A DNA stretch of 64,000 nucleotides from Lineus longissimus (lineage: Eukaryota > Nemertea > Pilidiophora > Heteronemertea > Lineidae), in the NCBI RefSeq assembly GCF_910592395.1, contig NC_088309.1:14076599-14140598 (forward strand), in the 5' to 3' direction. The position numbers and the translations under genes were made by a program. Below the pieces are notes generated by a model, which saw only the letters and a program-made list of their open reading frames with translations, ran no database searches and was not told where the DNA came from. Within the stretch, counting starts at the first letter, position 1, and every line of letters begins with the position of its first letter. This document shows positions 20,755 to 31,975 of this stretch, one piece after another.

Positions 20755-21716
20755 GTTTGGACATTTGATGACTTTCTTCAAGAACTAGACATGTCGAAAG
20801 ATGAATATATCAAGAATATTCAGTCGTCATTGAAATCCCCAAAAATATTCCTTAAAAGAGAACCGTCTGAAATTCGCATCAACCCATACATGAAACATTT
20901 ACTAAGCGCTTGGCAAGCTTACCATGACATTCAATTTATTCTTGATGGATATGCTGTAGCTGTCTACATGTTTGCTTATACATGTAAGTCTCAAAAAGGG
21001 ATGTCTAATCTTCTTGATACTGCCGCTAAAGAAGCAAAAACTGACAAAATGGATTTGCAACAAGCAGTGCGTCACATGGGAAATAAATTCCTGAATGCTG
21101 TTGAAACAGGAGCACAAGAAGCAGCTTATCTTGTTCTACAAACACCACTAACACGCTGTTCAAGAGATGTTGTTTTCATAAACACAAATACACCTGAAGA
21201 ACGCCCTTTCATATTGAAAGACCAGACAAGATTGGAAAACTCCCACCCTCATCAACAAATATACAAACACAAAGTATGATATCTTACTATGCCTACAGAC
21301 CAGTTTGCCTCAAACAATACTGCCTGGCTGATTATGTTTCCTGCTTTACCATTAAATACCCAAAATCAGAAAACATTCCACAACCATTTCAAGACAATTT
21401 AGAAGATGACCCATCATTTGACACTGACCATGATCCAAGTCCAATGAATGATCAAGATAATAATGATGATGACCACGATTTCACAGTACAACCATTCTAT
21501 ATCACAAAGAGTGAAATTGAAATCACAAAGAGAGCAAATCCAAAAGTTATCAGATATGTCAATTTCAACAAAGACCATGATTCTGAAGCATACTACAGAG
21601 AACGAATTTTACTTTTTCACCCATGGATAAGATCTGAAAATAACCTTCTCGGACAATTCGAAACCCATGAGCAACACTACAAGTATCTAAAAACAGTTAC
21701 AAATATCGAAGTATAA
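20755..21716 (+). pseudogene. Helitron Rep domain, two-tyrosine part, and Rep-helicase linker
   Basis: It begins VWTFDDFLQELDMSKDEY and continues with IFLKREPSEIRINPY and WQAYHDIQFILDGYAVAVYMFAYTCK. The two tyrosines spaced by three residues and followed by Lys are the catalytic Y2 box of Helitron Rep. A frameshift near 21270 leads to YAYRPVCLKQYCLADYVSCF, a conserved linker block. The frame stops at TAA 21714-21716. The catalytic residues themselves appear intact, so inactivation is by frame damage only. Confidence 0.8.
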
Positions 21717-24116
21717 AGAAGACAATACGAACAATTCAATGAAGAACTGCAAGAAGCTACTGCCGAAGCTGAAAATGGAACTCTCATTGAACAGGATGAA
21801 GTTGATAACACTATTCAAAGTACTGAATGTTTATTTTTTTATCCTGATCGTGCTGACTCTCAAAAGAAATATGACATTGCTCAAGACCTAGGGATAACTG
21901 TAAGGCCTACAGATCAACAAGTTGAACTCATTAACAAAAGATTGCCCAATGAACAATACAAACACTTGCTAAGAACTCTAAATCACAAACAGCGAGAGAT
22001 ATTCACACATGTCATACAAACAATGAAAACAACTCATGAACAACTCAACATGTTCATTACAGGAGGAGCTGGAGTAGGAAAATCTCAAGTAGTAAAAGCC
22101 TTGTATCAATTTCTACTGAGACATTTATGTTCTGAAGAAGAACAAAATCCAGAAGATGTCAGAATACAAATTGTAGCACCCAGTGGATTTGCAGCATACA
22201 TTGTCCAAGGTTCAACAGTACACTCTGCATTTGCTGTCCCATACAAAAAGAATTACCGAACAGAATACAAACCCCTCACAACTGAGAAACGTAATACACT
22301 TCGCACAAAGTACCGACATTTGAAAGTTCTCATCATTGACGAAATCTCTATGGTTGGCTGTGATATGTTTCTCTTCATCCACCAGAGATTACAAGAAATA
22401 TTAGGTGTTCAAAAACCATTTGAAGGGGTTCATGTGATCACCATAGGAGATATGTATCAGCTCCAACCATGTTTCGACAATTATTTATTTGAAAATGCAA
22501 ATGCACCAAATGCATTCTTGCAAAATCATTTGTGGCGAGACAACTTTACTGTATATGAACTTGATGAAATGATGAGACAGCAAGGACATGATCAATTTGC
22601 CAGCATCCTTAATAGACTACGAACAGGACAACAAACAAATGATGATATGTCAGTTCTAAAAACTCGTTCAATTTCAGTGAATGATCCAAATTACCCAAAC
22701 ATTGTACCCCATATTTTCTTGACCAATAAATTAGTAAATGAACATAACAAAATGTTCCAAGAAGCAACCTCTACAAAAGCCATCATACACGCACATGATG
22801 TCATTATAACTGATTGCCCTGAAGAACAGAAGCAAATCATATCAAACAGTCTACACACAGTCAACATGTACAATGACTCCGCAAATCTCCAGAGAACTCT
22901 AAATATTGCCATCTCTCTCACATACTCCACTACAATAAACACAGATATAGATGATGGTCTAGTCAATGGTACGTCTTGTATTGTCAAGCTAATACAATAT
23001 TATGATAACCTACAAAATCCATCCATAATTTGGGTACAATTCGAAGAAACAAACATTGGACAAAAGCGACGGACATCTAATCGAGCACTATATTCAACAG
23101 AAATCCAACCATCTTGGACACCTATATTTGCTGTAAAACGCCAATTTCCATGGGGAAAACATCATACAGTCTTGAGAACACAATTTCCCTTAAAACAAAG
23201 CAATGCAAGAACTGTTCACTCATCACAAGGCGGAACATTCAAACAACTAGTCATCAACATGAACCCTATGCTTAAAAGTACACCGCCAGGTCTTAAACAA
23301 CATGCACATTATGTAGCATTGAGTCGTGTCCGCTCCATGAATGATTTATACATTATTGATCTGAATGAAAAAGACATTTCACAGTCATCAAAAGTAACAA
23401 AGTACATGAGATTAATGAAACAGACACAGAAGCTACAATTGTCTTACACACCAGTGTACCATGGCAAACAGTTCACCATTGCCTTTAACAATGCACAATC
23501 AGTCCTTCAGCATTTCGATAAGTTGAAATATAATGAAATCATCACAGCAGCCTCTCTCATAGCACTTGCAAATTCTCAGCTAACAAAAAAAGATCCTTCC
23601 AACGCATACAGTTTCCCCAAATTTCAACTGCTGCGAAATGATCAGCCAACAACAGACAACCACATAAGACCCCCACATGGACTTATGTTATACATAAAAG
23701 ATGATTTCACTATTTTCGAAAAACGATCTGATCGAACTGACCACTTTGAGATAATGATGGTGTCGTTCTGCCCACCACACTGTTCACAAACATTATATGT
23801 CCTTATCATTAATGTTTACCAAAATTGCTCATGGCCAACACTCACCAACGAATTACATACATGCCTTTTGCCATACAGACAAATGGCCAACTTCTTCCTC
23901 ATTGGTAATTTCAGTAACATTGACAACCCCATTCTCGTTCACAACCCAGACAAAGATGACAAACGCCTAAAGATGATAATGCACAACAAATACACAGAAG
24001 ACATAGAAACTTTCATGTCACAGACATTTAATTTCAAACAATTCATCATAGAACAAACTACTAAAACACAACCACCATTATCCAAAAAAGAATGTCCACA
24101 TACAGAGTTAGACATG
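21717..24116 (+). pseudogene. Helitron PIF1-family helicase plus first endonuclease-like domain
   Basis: The longest open stretch of the element (726 codons from ATG 21942). Superfamily 1B motifs in order: GGAGVGKSQVV (Walker A, 22062-22085), LIIDEISMV (Walker B), GDMYQLQP, DEMMRQQGHD, ARTVHSSQGGTF and HYVALSRVRS. After the helicase (from about 23465) comes an exonuclease-endonuclease-phosphatase fold: FNNAQSV, ALANSQL, HGLMLYIKDD, FFLIGNFSNID. The expected catalytic Glu and Asp (ES and GDFN) read ANS and GNFS, and the terminal SDH reads SHH after the MITE, so this domain looks catalytically dead. Function: unwinding donor DNA. Confidence 0.85.
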
Positions 24117-24234
24117 GGGTGATATGAATAAAGACTAGCAAATGCTTTTATCTAAATCTCCATGTACATTTACACTAGGCCTTTCTGTACAAAACCGGAG
24201 TAAAAGCATTTGCTAGTCTTTATTCATATCACCC
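24117..24234. mobile_element. 118-bp GGGTGAT MITE, copy 2
   Basis: 117 of 118 bases are identical to copy 1, in the same orientation. Flanking duplication ATG (24114-24116, 24235-24237). It is inserted near the end of the first endonuclease-like domain. Confidence 0.9.
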
Positions 24235-24237
24235 ATG

Positions 24238-25018
24238 GTCTTAATCAATCAAATTCTCAAAACATTAACTCATGCTCTGTCATTCCCCAAAGCTGGTCCC
24301 ATCATCAAATAATACAAATTGCCCTGTCCTATCAACCTAACAATCAAGTTAAATATGTCTACCACAATACAAGATCAGTCCATGCAAATTTCGATGATCT
24401 AAGACTAGACCCAAACATCAATGCTGCATCTATTGTTGCACTCGCAGAATCAAAGCTCAAACCCTCTGACCCTGACATTCATTATTCTATCCCTAACTTT
24501 CAGCTAAAACGCAATGACCAAACAATAGCCAATAGTATGCAAAGACCCCCACATGGCTTGATAATGTATGTCAAAAATGATATCAAAATATTGGAAAAAG
24601 AATCCATCAGCACTTTTGACTTTGAATCCATATCGCTCTGCATACAGCCCCCTCGTCACCATACAGTACTTCATGTCATTGAATATATGCATCACCAAAT
24701 TGCACTTTCCAAAATCTTGTCTATAAATTACAAGAATGTCTATTATCCTATGAACCAAATGAAGAATACATTGTAATAGGAGATTTCAATATGAAATCCA
24801 TTAGTGGAACTGAAAACTACAATGCTAAGTTAGAAACATACATGTTCCAAGCATACAATCTACGACAATACATGACCAACAACACCACTGATTACAATTC
24901 CAAACTAGATCTAGTCTTCAGCAATGACATCCCATCAAACAACATTGACTTTGTTGGTGTATTAGACAATTATTGGTCTGATCATAAAATAATCTATAGT
25001 GCCCTGTCATATTTGTAG
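24238..25018 (+). pseudogene. Helitron second endonuclease-like domain, catalytic residues kept
   Basis: After the last few residues of the first domain (SWSHHQIIQIALSY), a second copy starts VKYVYHNTRSVHANFDDL. It contains VALAESKL (Glu kept, about 24447), HGLIMYVKND, VIGDFNMK (24776-24799, Asp kept) and YWSDHKIIYSAL (SDH kept), ending at 25016-25018. A frameshift near 24690 splits it. This is the AP-endonuclease-like fold also used by CR1-type retrotransposons and reported in Helentrons. The domain duplication with one dead and one intact copy is unusual. Confidence 0.75.
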
Positions 25019-25252
25019 TCATACACCGACCAAACCCCAACTCTCACCATACAACTCCAAATTGGACTACCCCTCCACAATAAAGTCAATCGTCTCACAG
25101 TCCATTTTCCCTGCCATAACCACATTCATCCTGATCTTCAACACAACAAGTGCTCAGCACCAACGACCAAGCTTACCTTGAACAGACCCAGACCTTCCAG
25201 TACAATTGCCACCTGTTCTTCAGAAAATCACAACACCACATCCTTTCATCAT

Positions 25253-26149
25253 GAATGTGTACCTTTTATTCTCTCAAAAATGAATACAAACTGCTACCTA
25301 GTTACTTAGTACATCATATTCAATACTGTGCATTCCTTGCTTCAATAAGGAACTGGTGATAACGATAAATGCCAACGGCCGCGCCACAATCAATCGTTCC
25401 TTCTGACGTCATGACATCATTTTCTGGTCTGTTGACGTCGCATGAGGTCAATCGCGCGAAACCATTGCATACATTTTTGCACAAGATTTCAACAACACAA
25501 ATCGTGCCCAATAACTGGCATCGTGCATATTTTCCGCAAAATTATCTTACAAAATTGATAGCTCAGTAGATTTAAAGCAGGAACATGCAAACGTCGCCGA
25601 AATCAGTCGAAAATAAGCAATCATTTCTGGGCTCAGAAATAATGTGATAATGCATTGGAAATGGAAAGTTTTGATATGATCAATTGCAGCGCCACGTGGC
25701 AGATTACTCACGCCAGTCCCTCATTGTCCTTGTATCATATTTTTCAACATTTCTCTCCAATCACAGGCGAGGATAAATAATCCTTTCAAAATAGCGTAAT
25801 CACGCACAATTCCACAGGTACATCCCATTCATCTCAAATTTCAGCCAATGACAGCAGATTTTACAAAATGTAAATGCACTGTTCATTTTCAATAGTCACT
25901 GAATAGCTAAGACACATGTAAACCTGTTTTAATTCGCCAGAAAACATCTCTCAGCTTCTCCCACAAATAACGATTCACTTATTCCAACGTCAGTAACATG
26001 TGCATGCGGAAAACAATACGACTAACTCCACTTTTTCAAGACAAACCACACCATCCCACAACTATTGCATGATCAACCCCTAACAATGACAACTTCTTCC
26101 TCAAACTCTCCCTTTCATATCGACAGGTGAGCACAATGGCCCTTGCCAT
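25253..26149 (-). mobile_element. family B element fragment, reverse orientation
   Basis: Its reverse complement starts ATGGCAAGGGCCATTGTGCTCACCTGTC and follows the 5' part of the family B element at 51226-52130, minus the MITE inserted there. It stops at about 25253 without the B-type 3' hairpin, so it is truncated. The preceding 25019-25252 is probably the 3' non-coding end of the Helitron and shows nothing recognisable. Confidence 0.7.
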
Positions 26150-26355
26150 TTCATTTATATCACTTCTCTTCCACATTATGCCTACTGGCAACTTGTAGCC
26201 TATGATGACGTCCTGTTCAACTAATTGAAAGGGTCAGTTTTGCAATTATTTGTCCATCCAGAACAGAATTGATCATCACATCGCCACTCGCATCACCAGC
26301 CCCCCCCCCCCCCCCCCGCGTATTATACTCGAAGGGCTGTACAAAGCCCTGTAAC
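26150..26355. other. spacer with a 19-base poly-C run
   Basis: Poly-C at 26300-26318. Otherwise nothing recognisable. Confidence 0.6.
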
Positions 26356-28225
26356 AAGAGGCCCAAGGGCCTGGCGCTCAGCTGGATGACCTAATAACAT
26401 AGGACTGAGGGTATAAAGCAGTAAATATCGGCTTTATACTACTGTTTGAAGGTCAAGAGAACACGTTATACCACTAAAATTTCCAATGCAGAGCTGCCAG
26501 GTGGATGAAATATGATTGAACTAATCAGCCATGGTATGTAAATATTACAGGAGGCAACGGAAGATATCCCTAGTTCAGCATGTTGTATCAGTAGCTTTAC
26601 AGAAAAAAAGTGTCAGAGAGGATGAGACTTCTCCATGGACAACTGTGGTATGTCCAGGCTGGGTTGTAGAGCACAAGGATACAAAATGCTGTCTGTAATT
26701 GAGAGGTATCATGATTTAACAGAGGTCAAAATAAATAGAAATTACCAGTTTGGGACTAGCACCACTTTCTTTTTTTTTTAATAAGGTAGAGATTACAGGA
26801 GTCAACAAAATTAATTTTATTGAGAGAAATTGACCTGTCCTGCAGGTGATTGGAATTTACAATACAAAGGGTCGTTTTTCATGACATTGTGCTCTACTGC
26901 GTATTCCTAGTCATAGTGAGTTGATCTGGAACCAATCTATCCTTGGCGCAGACAGGTTCAAATTGGCTATATCTTGAATAGATCGAATTGCGATGAAAAT
27001 CTAATGCAATAAAGGAGCAATATCGAAGAGACAAATTAATCAAACCAATTGTCCACAGACTCGAACCCTGCAATGGCCTGATGTATGCGTGCATATAAAA
27101 GTATATCAATTGGTCCCATAGAGATGATGAGGCAATGTCAATATGCCTTGTTCCTTAGTCAGCAATATGCCCCTTTTTATACGGAGAAGAAGGAGAACCC
27201 AGATAGGCCTTCACATGTCGGTTTCCAAATGGCTCGAACCAACTGTACTATCACTACTATAACTTTAAAATGCGTGCTCCTCCTAGTCCTACATGAAGCA
27301 ATGTCTCAGCCAAAAAGGCAAAGTTAGCAGCTCCTTGGTAAGGCCATGTCAGGTTCCGCGCGCCTCTTCAGATACATCAAGTATTGAAAGCTGTGGTGAG
27401 CTGAGCACATAAAAGACTATGGTCACCTTAATTTGAAAATCCCTTCATAATCAAGGGCTACCTCTGACTAAAACAGCACAATAGACCACCAATTTGATCC
27501 AGCTCCTAACTGCGGGAAAACCCAAGTCCAGCAACCAAAAGTACCAAAAATACATTTTTGTTTACATTTGAACTGCACACATGCGTTTGTTTACAATTTC
27601 ATTTCCCGCGAAATCTCGAAAATCAGGTGACCTGCAATCGTGGATTGAAAATAACATTAACCTCGGTTCAGCAGGTCAGCAGGTATACTGGCTGTTCCAA
27701 TCATCCCCCTACAGCCAGCCGTTCAAAAGGTAATGTTATTCACCCCACATGGAGTGAAAGTAATTGATTAAGCCCCTGCATAACTTAACAGCAATGGCTT
27801 GGCTTCTGTGAGTGGTAAGGAGAATTGACAGTTTTTTTATGGGAGTAACATTATTGTGTTGCTTAAAACGTCTACTTTTTACTCATGTAAGAATCGTAGT
27901 ACTAATAATAACTTCAACTTATTTTCCAGTTATGATAACACAACACGCATCTTCATGATCATGATCTTTCTCAAACTAACTGAATGACCTAATCGCCTTG
28001 GACGCACAACCTAACCACATATCAATCCGCCCCGACGATCGACACATCCATTCGATTCGATAACCCTCGATAAAGTTTGATAAATAAACTAGAACTGAGA
28101 TTTCACAGGAGCACCTGTGAATTCATGACTCCAGGGTTGTTTTGAGGGCGATATTGTAAGAGTTGGTCTTGAGTATGGGGACGTGAAGGTCCGTGTGAGG
28201 CACCTGGGGAGAGAAGACTAGTTGA

Positions 28226-28336
28226 TAGCCTGGTACCACTGGCCACCGTCAGACGACGCTGTATTGACGGGACGGACGTCAATACAGCGTCCCGTCAATA
28301 CAGCGTCGTCTGACGGTGGCCAGTGGTACCAGGCTA
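28226..28336. mobile_element. 111-bp foldback element with 9-bp duplication
   Basis: Two perfect 47-bp arms starting TAGCCTGGTACCACTGGCCA face each other across a 17-bp loop. ACTAGTTGA flanks both sides (28217-28225, 28337-28345). The 9-bp duplication suggests mobilisation by a Mutator-like transposase. Confidence 0.9.
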
Positions 28337-28453
28337 ACTAGTTGAACGATGTGATCATGGAGGTATAAATAATTATTTATACCGCCATGATGGGATCTGA
28401 CACGGACACTACTATTGATCTCATTATATGAATACCATTTAATTACAAATGAA

Positions 28454-29880
28454 ACGGCCAGGGGCCATTGTGCTCACCGTATACATCATTTAGTAGGCAG
28501 GATCATGCTTAGTTTAGAGGTGAATATGGTGAACACAATCAGGCATGAAGACTTTTTTTAGATGTGTATTGATGTCAAGTAATAAGACAGGGCAGTATAT
28601 CTAAGTTTATGATCCAACCAATAATTGTCTATGACATCAATAAGATCAATATCGTGTGATTGCTAAGAGTCCCTGCAATAAAAAATTCATCGAAAAAAAG
28701 TCATTAATAAGCGAGATATTGCACGTCCTACTTTTTCAGTTTTGACCCCCTGGTGGCCAAATCAAGAATCATATCAGGCCAAAATTCGGTGTCAGAGATT
28801 ATCTGATGTAGGGGGTTACATGTACCAACTTTCAAGTTCATAGCTTTAGCAGTTAAGAAACGTGCCATAGTTACACTCGAACGGTCAATTTACGCCATTT
28901 GACCTCTGTGACCTAGAAAAGGAGGTCAAATCCAAAAATCATAGGAAATGTGATGTATCCTTGCTAGGAGTCCCTGCCATAAAATTTTATCGAAAACAAT
29001 TCACTCAAATAAGCAAGATATTGCACTTCTTCCTTTTTCCGTTATGGCCCCCTGGTGGCCGGATAAAGAATCAGATCAGGCCAAAATTCGACATCAGACG
29101 TTATCTGATGTAGGGGGTTATATGCACCAACTTTCAAGTTCATAGCTTTACTGGTTAAGAAACGTGCCATAGTTTACACTCTAACAGCCAATTTACGCCA
29201 TATGACTTCTGTGACCTTGAAAAGTTGGTCAAATTGAAAACCCGTATAACATGTGATGTATTCTTCCTAACAGTACCTACCATAAGAATTTTATTGAAAA
29301 CAAGTCACTTATAAGCGAGATATCACACTTTTTAGATTTCCACTTTTGGCCCCCTGGTGGCAAAGTTAGGAATCAGATCGAACCAAAATTCAGCACCAGA
29401 GGCTATGTGATATAGGGGGTTATATGTACCAAGTTTCAAGTTCATAGCTTTAGTTTTTAAGAAACGTGCCATAGTTTACACTCTAATGGCCAATTTACGC
29501 CATATGACCTCTGCGACCTTGAAAACAAGGTCAAATTAAAAACCCGTATAATATAAAATGTATATTTGCTATGAGTACCTACAACAAAAGTTTTATCGAA
29601 AACAAGTCACTAATAAGCGAGATATCACACTTTTTAGATATCGACATTTGGCCCCTGGTGGCCAAACAGAGAAATCAGATCGGACCGAAAATCAGTGTCA
29701 GAGGTCAGCTGACCTAGGGCATTCTGTGTACAAAGTTTCAAGTTCATAGCCCTAGCAGTTAAGAAACGTGCCACTGTTAGGATACGACGACGACGACGAC
29801 GACGACGACGACAACGACGACGACGACGACGGACACGGACACAGCGCTATCATATAGACTCCCCTTACGGTGAGCCAAAA
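28454..29880 (+). mobile_element. family A-related element (CACCGTA subtype)
   Basis: It starts ACGGCCAGGGGCCATTGTGC followed by TCACCGTA. It contains at least three diverged monomers of about 310 bp, a GAC microsatellite (about 29785-29832), and ends CTCCCCTTACGGTGAGCCAAAA. The 3' word TACGGTGAGC is the inverse complement of its own 5' word GCTCACCGTA, not that of the main A family. Confidence 0.7.
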
Positions 29881-31266
29881 AGTGAAAACAGATCATATCA
29901 TATTCCTTGGCATAAATTAAAATAGGAGTGCGGGAACAAGGTTTTTTAGCAGGAGGAAAGCGCCGTCGTATTCCGATTTGGCTGGTTAGTGGTGAAATCT
30001 GCTTTTAATTTTGCAAATTAACATATTCGTTTTCAAGTTCTAACGTTGTCTGTAAAGATGCTTTGCCAATGCGTCTGGCAAGAGACATTGCCAGGAAAAC
30101 GTGACGTCATTTTGGCCATTCTTCTTACCGCACGCCCTCTCTCTCCGTAAAAGTTCCTGACATGGTGTGAAGTGGGAGGGCGCACAATGGGAACCACACT
30201 GCCGCGATGTTAATAGTTTCTATTTATAGAATTCAGCGGCAGAGATTTTAGTCACGGAAAAAGTGGATTAACTCGGCTAATCTCAATGGATTTTACCCAG
30301 GAATGTTTTCAAGGCGAGAGAAACATCTGATTTAAGTACTGCGCTTATTAGATTTCATGTTCAGGCCGAAGATTGGCCTAAAACGTGGACGAAAAGAGTG
30401 CATTATCGAGTGTTGGAGAGGTCACGTGATTGGACGAGAAACCTGAACAAAGTTTTCGTGCTTTTAGCTGTCAACATCAATGGCTATAATATACTCCTGC
30501 AGAATAGTAGAACTAATAGAACTAATTTCCGAAGATTCCAATAGTTTGAACACAAATCAGAACATCAACCCATCAGCTGCACTCAGATCTGCATAAATTA
30601 CGATAAATAATGAGGTCGTCGCTTCAATTTCGCAAAGAAAGTTGACTCCATTCGAAGGTTGTTTTGACCAAATTCTGTTGAACTCATCGTTATTAGGGCA
30701 TTTGAACACATTCTCGTTGATCTTTTCTATAAACGTGTGAAGTTTCGTACCAAAATACGTTTCCGTAAAGGCTTAAAAAAGAAAATTCGTCACTTACAAA
30801 ATCATCGCTCCGGTAGAAATAAAAATGTCACCGCCATTTTCTTGACGATAGTACTCCAGGCCAGGTAACCTCGGCGGGAAATTTAAAGCGGGGTCATCCG
30901 GGGTCAAACAACAGTTTTGCTCACTACCGCCAACTGGTGATATAAATCGACACTAATCTATTTTATATGAAAACTTCTATATCATGAAGACCTCTTCAAG
31001 TTTATTTCAAGCTTTTATCTGCAGGAATAGAGCGGCAAAAAATGGTTTATTCAATTACGCATTTTGCCACCTGGGGAGCTGAATGTGAGTCGAATCGCAC
31101 ATTTTCTTTTCTGTAAGCATCCTTTCCTGCGCTGTTAACATACAAAACCATATTTGAAGTGCCGCAGTTCTATGGTTACAAAATGCCCAACATGGCTGGA
31201 TGGAAGGACGGACACCAATCGAATAGCTATTTGACTAGCTCCGCTGACTTTGTCAGCTGAGCTAAT

Positions 31267-31975
31267 AATAGTGTGGGCTGAGAACTGCCCCCCCCCCCTC
31301 CTCCCCGAGACCTCATGTTTTCCATGCAGATTTGGAAAAAGAGGGGTGTACCCCCCCCCCCCCCCTCATCATGGCCCTGGACCAATGGACCATGATATAC
31401 GGACCATAATATACAATCCAAAACATTCATTTTGTTACATTCATTATGGTTTACCCTGTACTAAATGTTTCTGAACTGTCATTGCGCTAAGCACGTGTTT
31501 TTGTTGCCGGAAGACTTATCATCGATGCTCATTCGTCGAGCCTTATTTGGAAGAACCAATGAAAATTGAGAATGACGTCATGAATATAAATCAGTATGAA
31601 TATTAATCGACTATGCCTCTAAGGTGCAGGAAAAAAATGTCTTCCAGTTGGTACTGGCAGTAGTTGTTTGTTGTTGTTGTTAGAAGTATAAGTAAGTAGA
31701 GGATTCCAGTAAGGACGCATCATAGTTTACTGTTAGCAACAACAACAACACTGGATACATTTTACACAGAAAAACAGTGGAAATTTTATGACTCTGAGTA
31801 ACATATCATCTATCAATATCAATATACCACTGTCCCCATTGACGTACATATAGATAACGCCCGGAGATTTTACTCACAAACCAGCACCCCATTTACACCA
31901 AACCCACAACATACAGCACCCACACAATCCGATTTTTAAACCTCGAACAGCCCGCGCCACGGGTATATGCTAGTA
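31267..31975. other. spacer with poly-C tracts
   Basis: C-rich runs near 31288-31303 and 31350-31366, short GTT/AAC trinucleotide runs near 31664 and 31738, and otherwise no feature. Open frames here are artefacts of the homopolymers. Confidence 0.5.

Larger units (their letters stand above)
13667..25018 (+). mobile_element. Helitron/Helentron-like rolling-circle element, degenerate autonomous copy
   Basis: Collinear coding segments give, in order: a 2A-like motif, a cysteine protease of the herpes-tegument/OTU type, a 17-residue-repeat basic region, a Helitron N-terminal zinc finger, a Rep domain with an HVH (HUH) motif and a two-tyrosine box, a PIF1-family helicase, and two AP-endonuclease-like domains. 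Rep plus PIF1 helicase defines Helitrons, and an extra endonuclease is known from the Helentron branch. Decay comprises several in-frame stops and at least four frameshifts. Four direct insertions interrupt it: a Mutator-like element at 14150, a family A element at 18713, and 118-bp MITEs at 20634 and 24117. The true ends were not identified. Confidence 0.85.
26356..31266 (+). mobile_element. family C element, copy C1, with nested insertions
   Basis: The 5' end has the palindrome AGGCCCAAGGGCCT, then GGCGCTCAGCTG. The 3' end has a short GGAT/GGAC run and the hairpin TAGCTCCGCTGAC-TTT-GTCAGCTGAGCTA (31236-31264). Comparison with C2 and C3 shows that about 28092-30447 is inserted DNA, including the foldback at 28226 and the A-type element at 28454. 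It is non-coding. Same terminal logic as family A with a different word. Confidence 0.7.

Noticed and set aside
31227-31474. poly-glycine and poly-proline frames on both strands
   Set aside because: Homopolymer C/G tracts, no coding signature.
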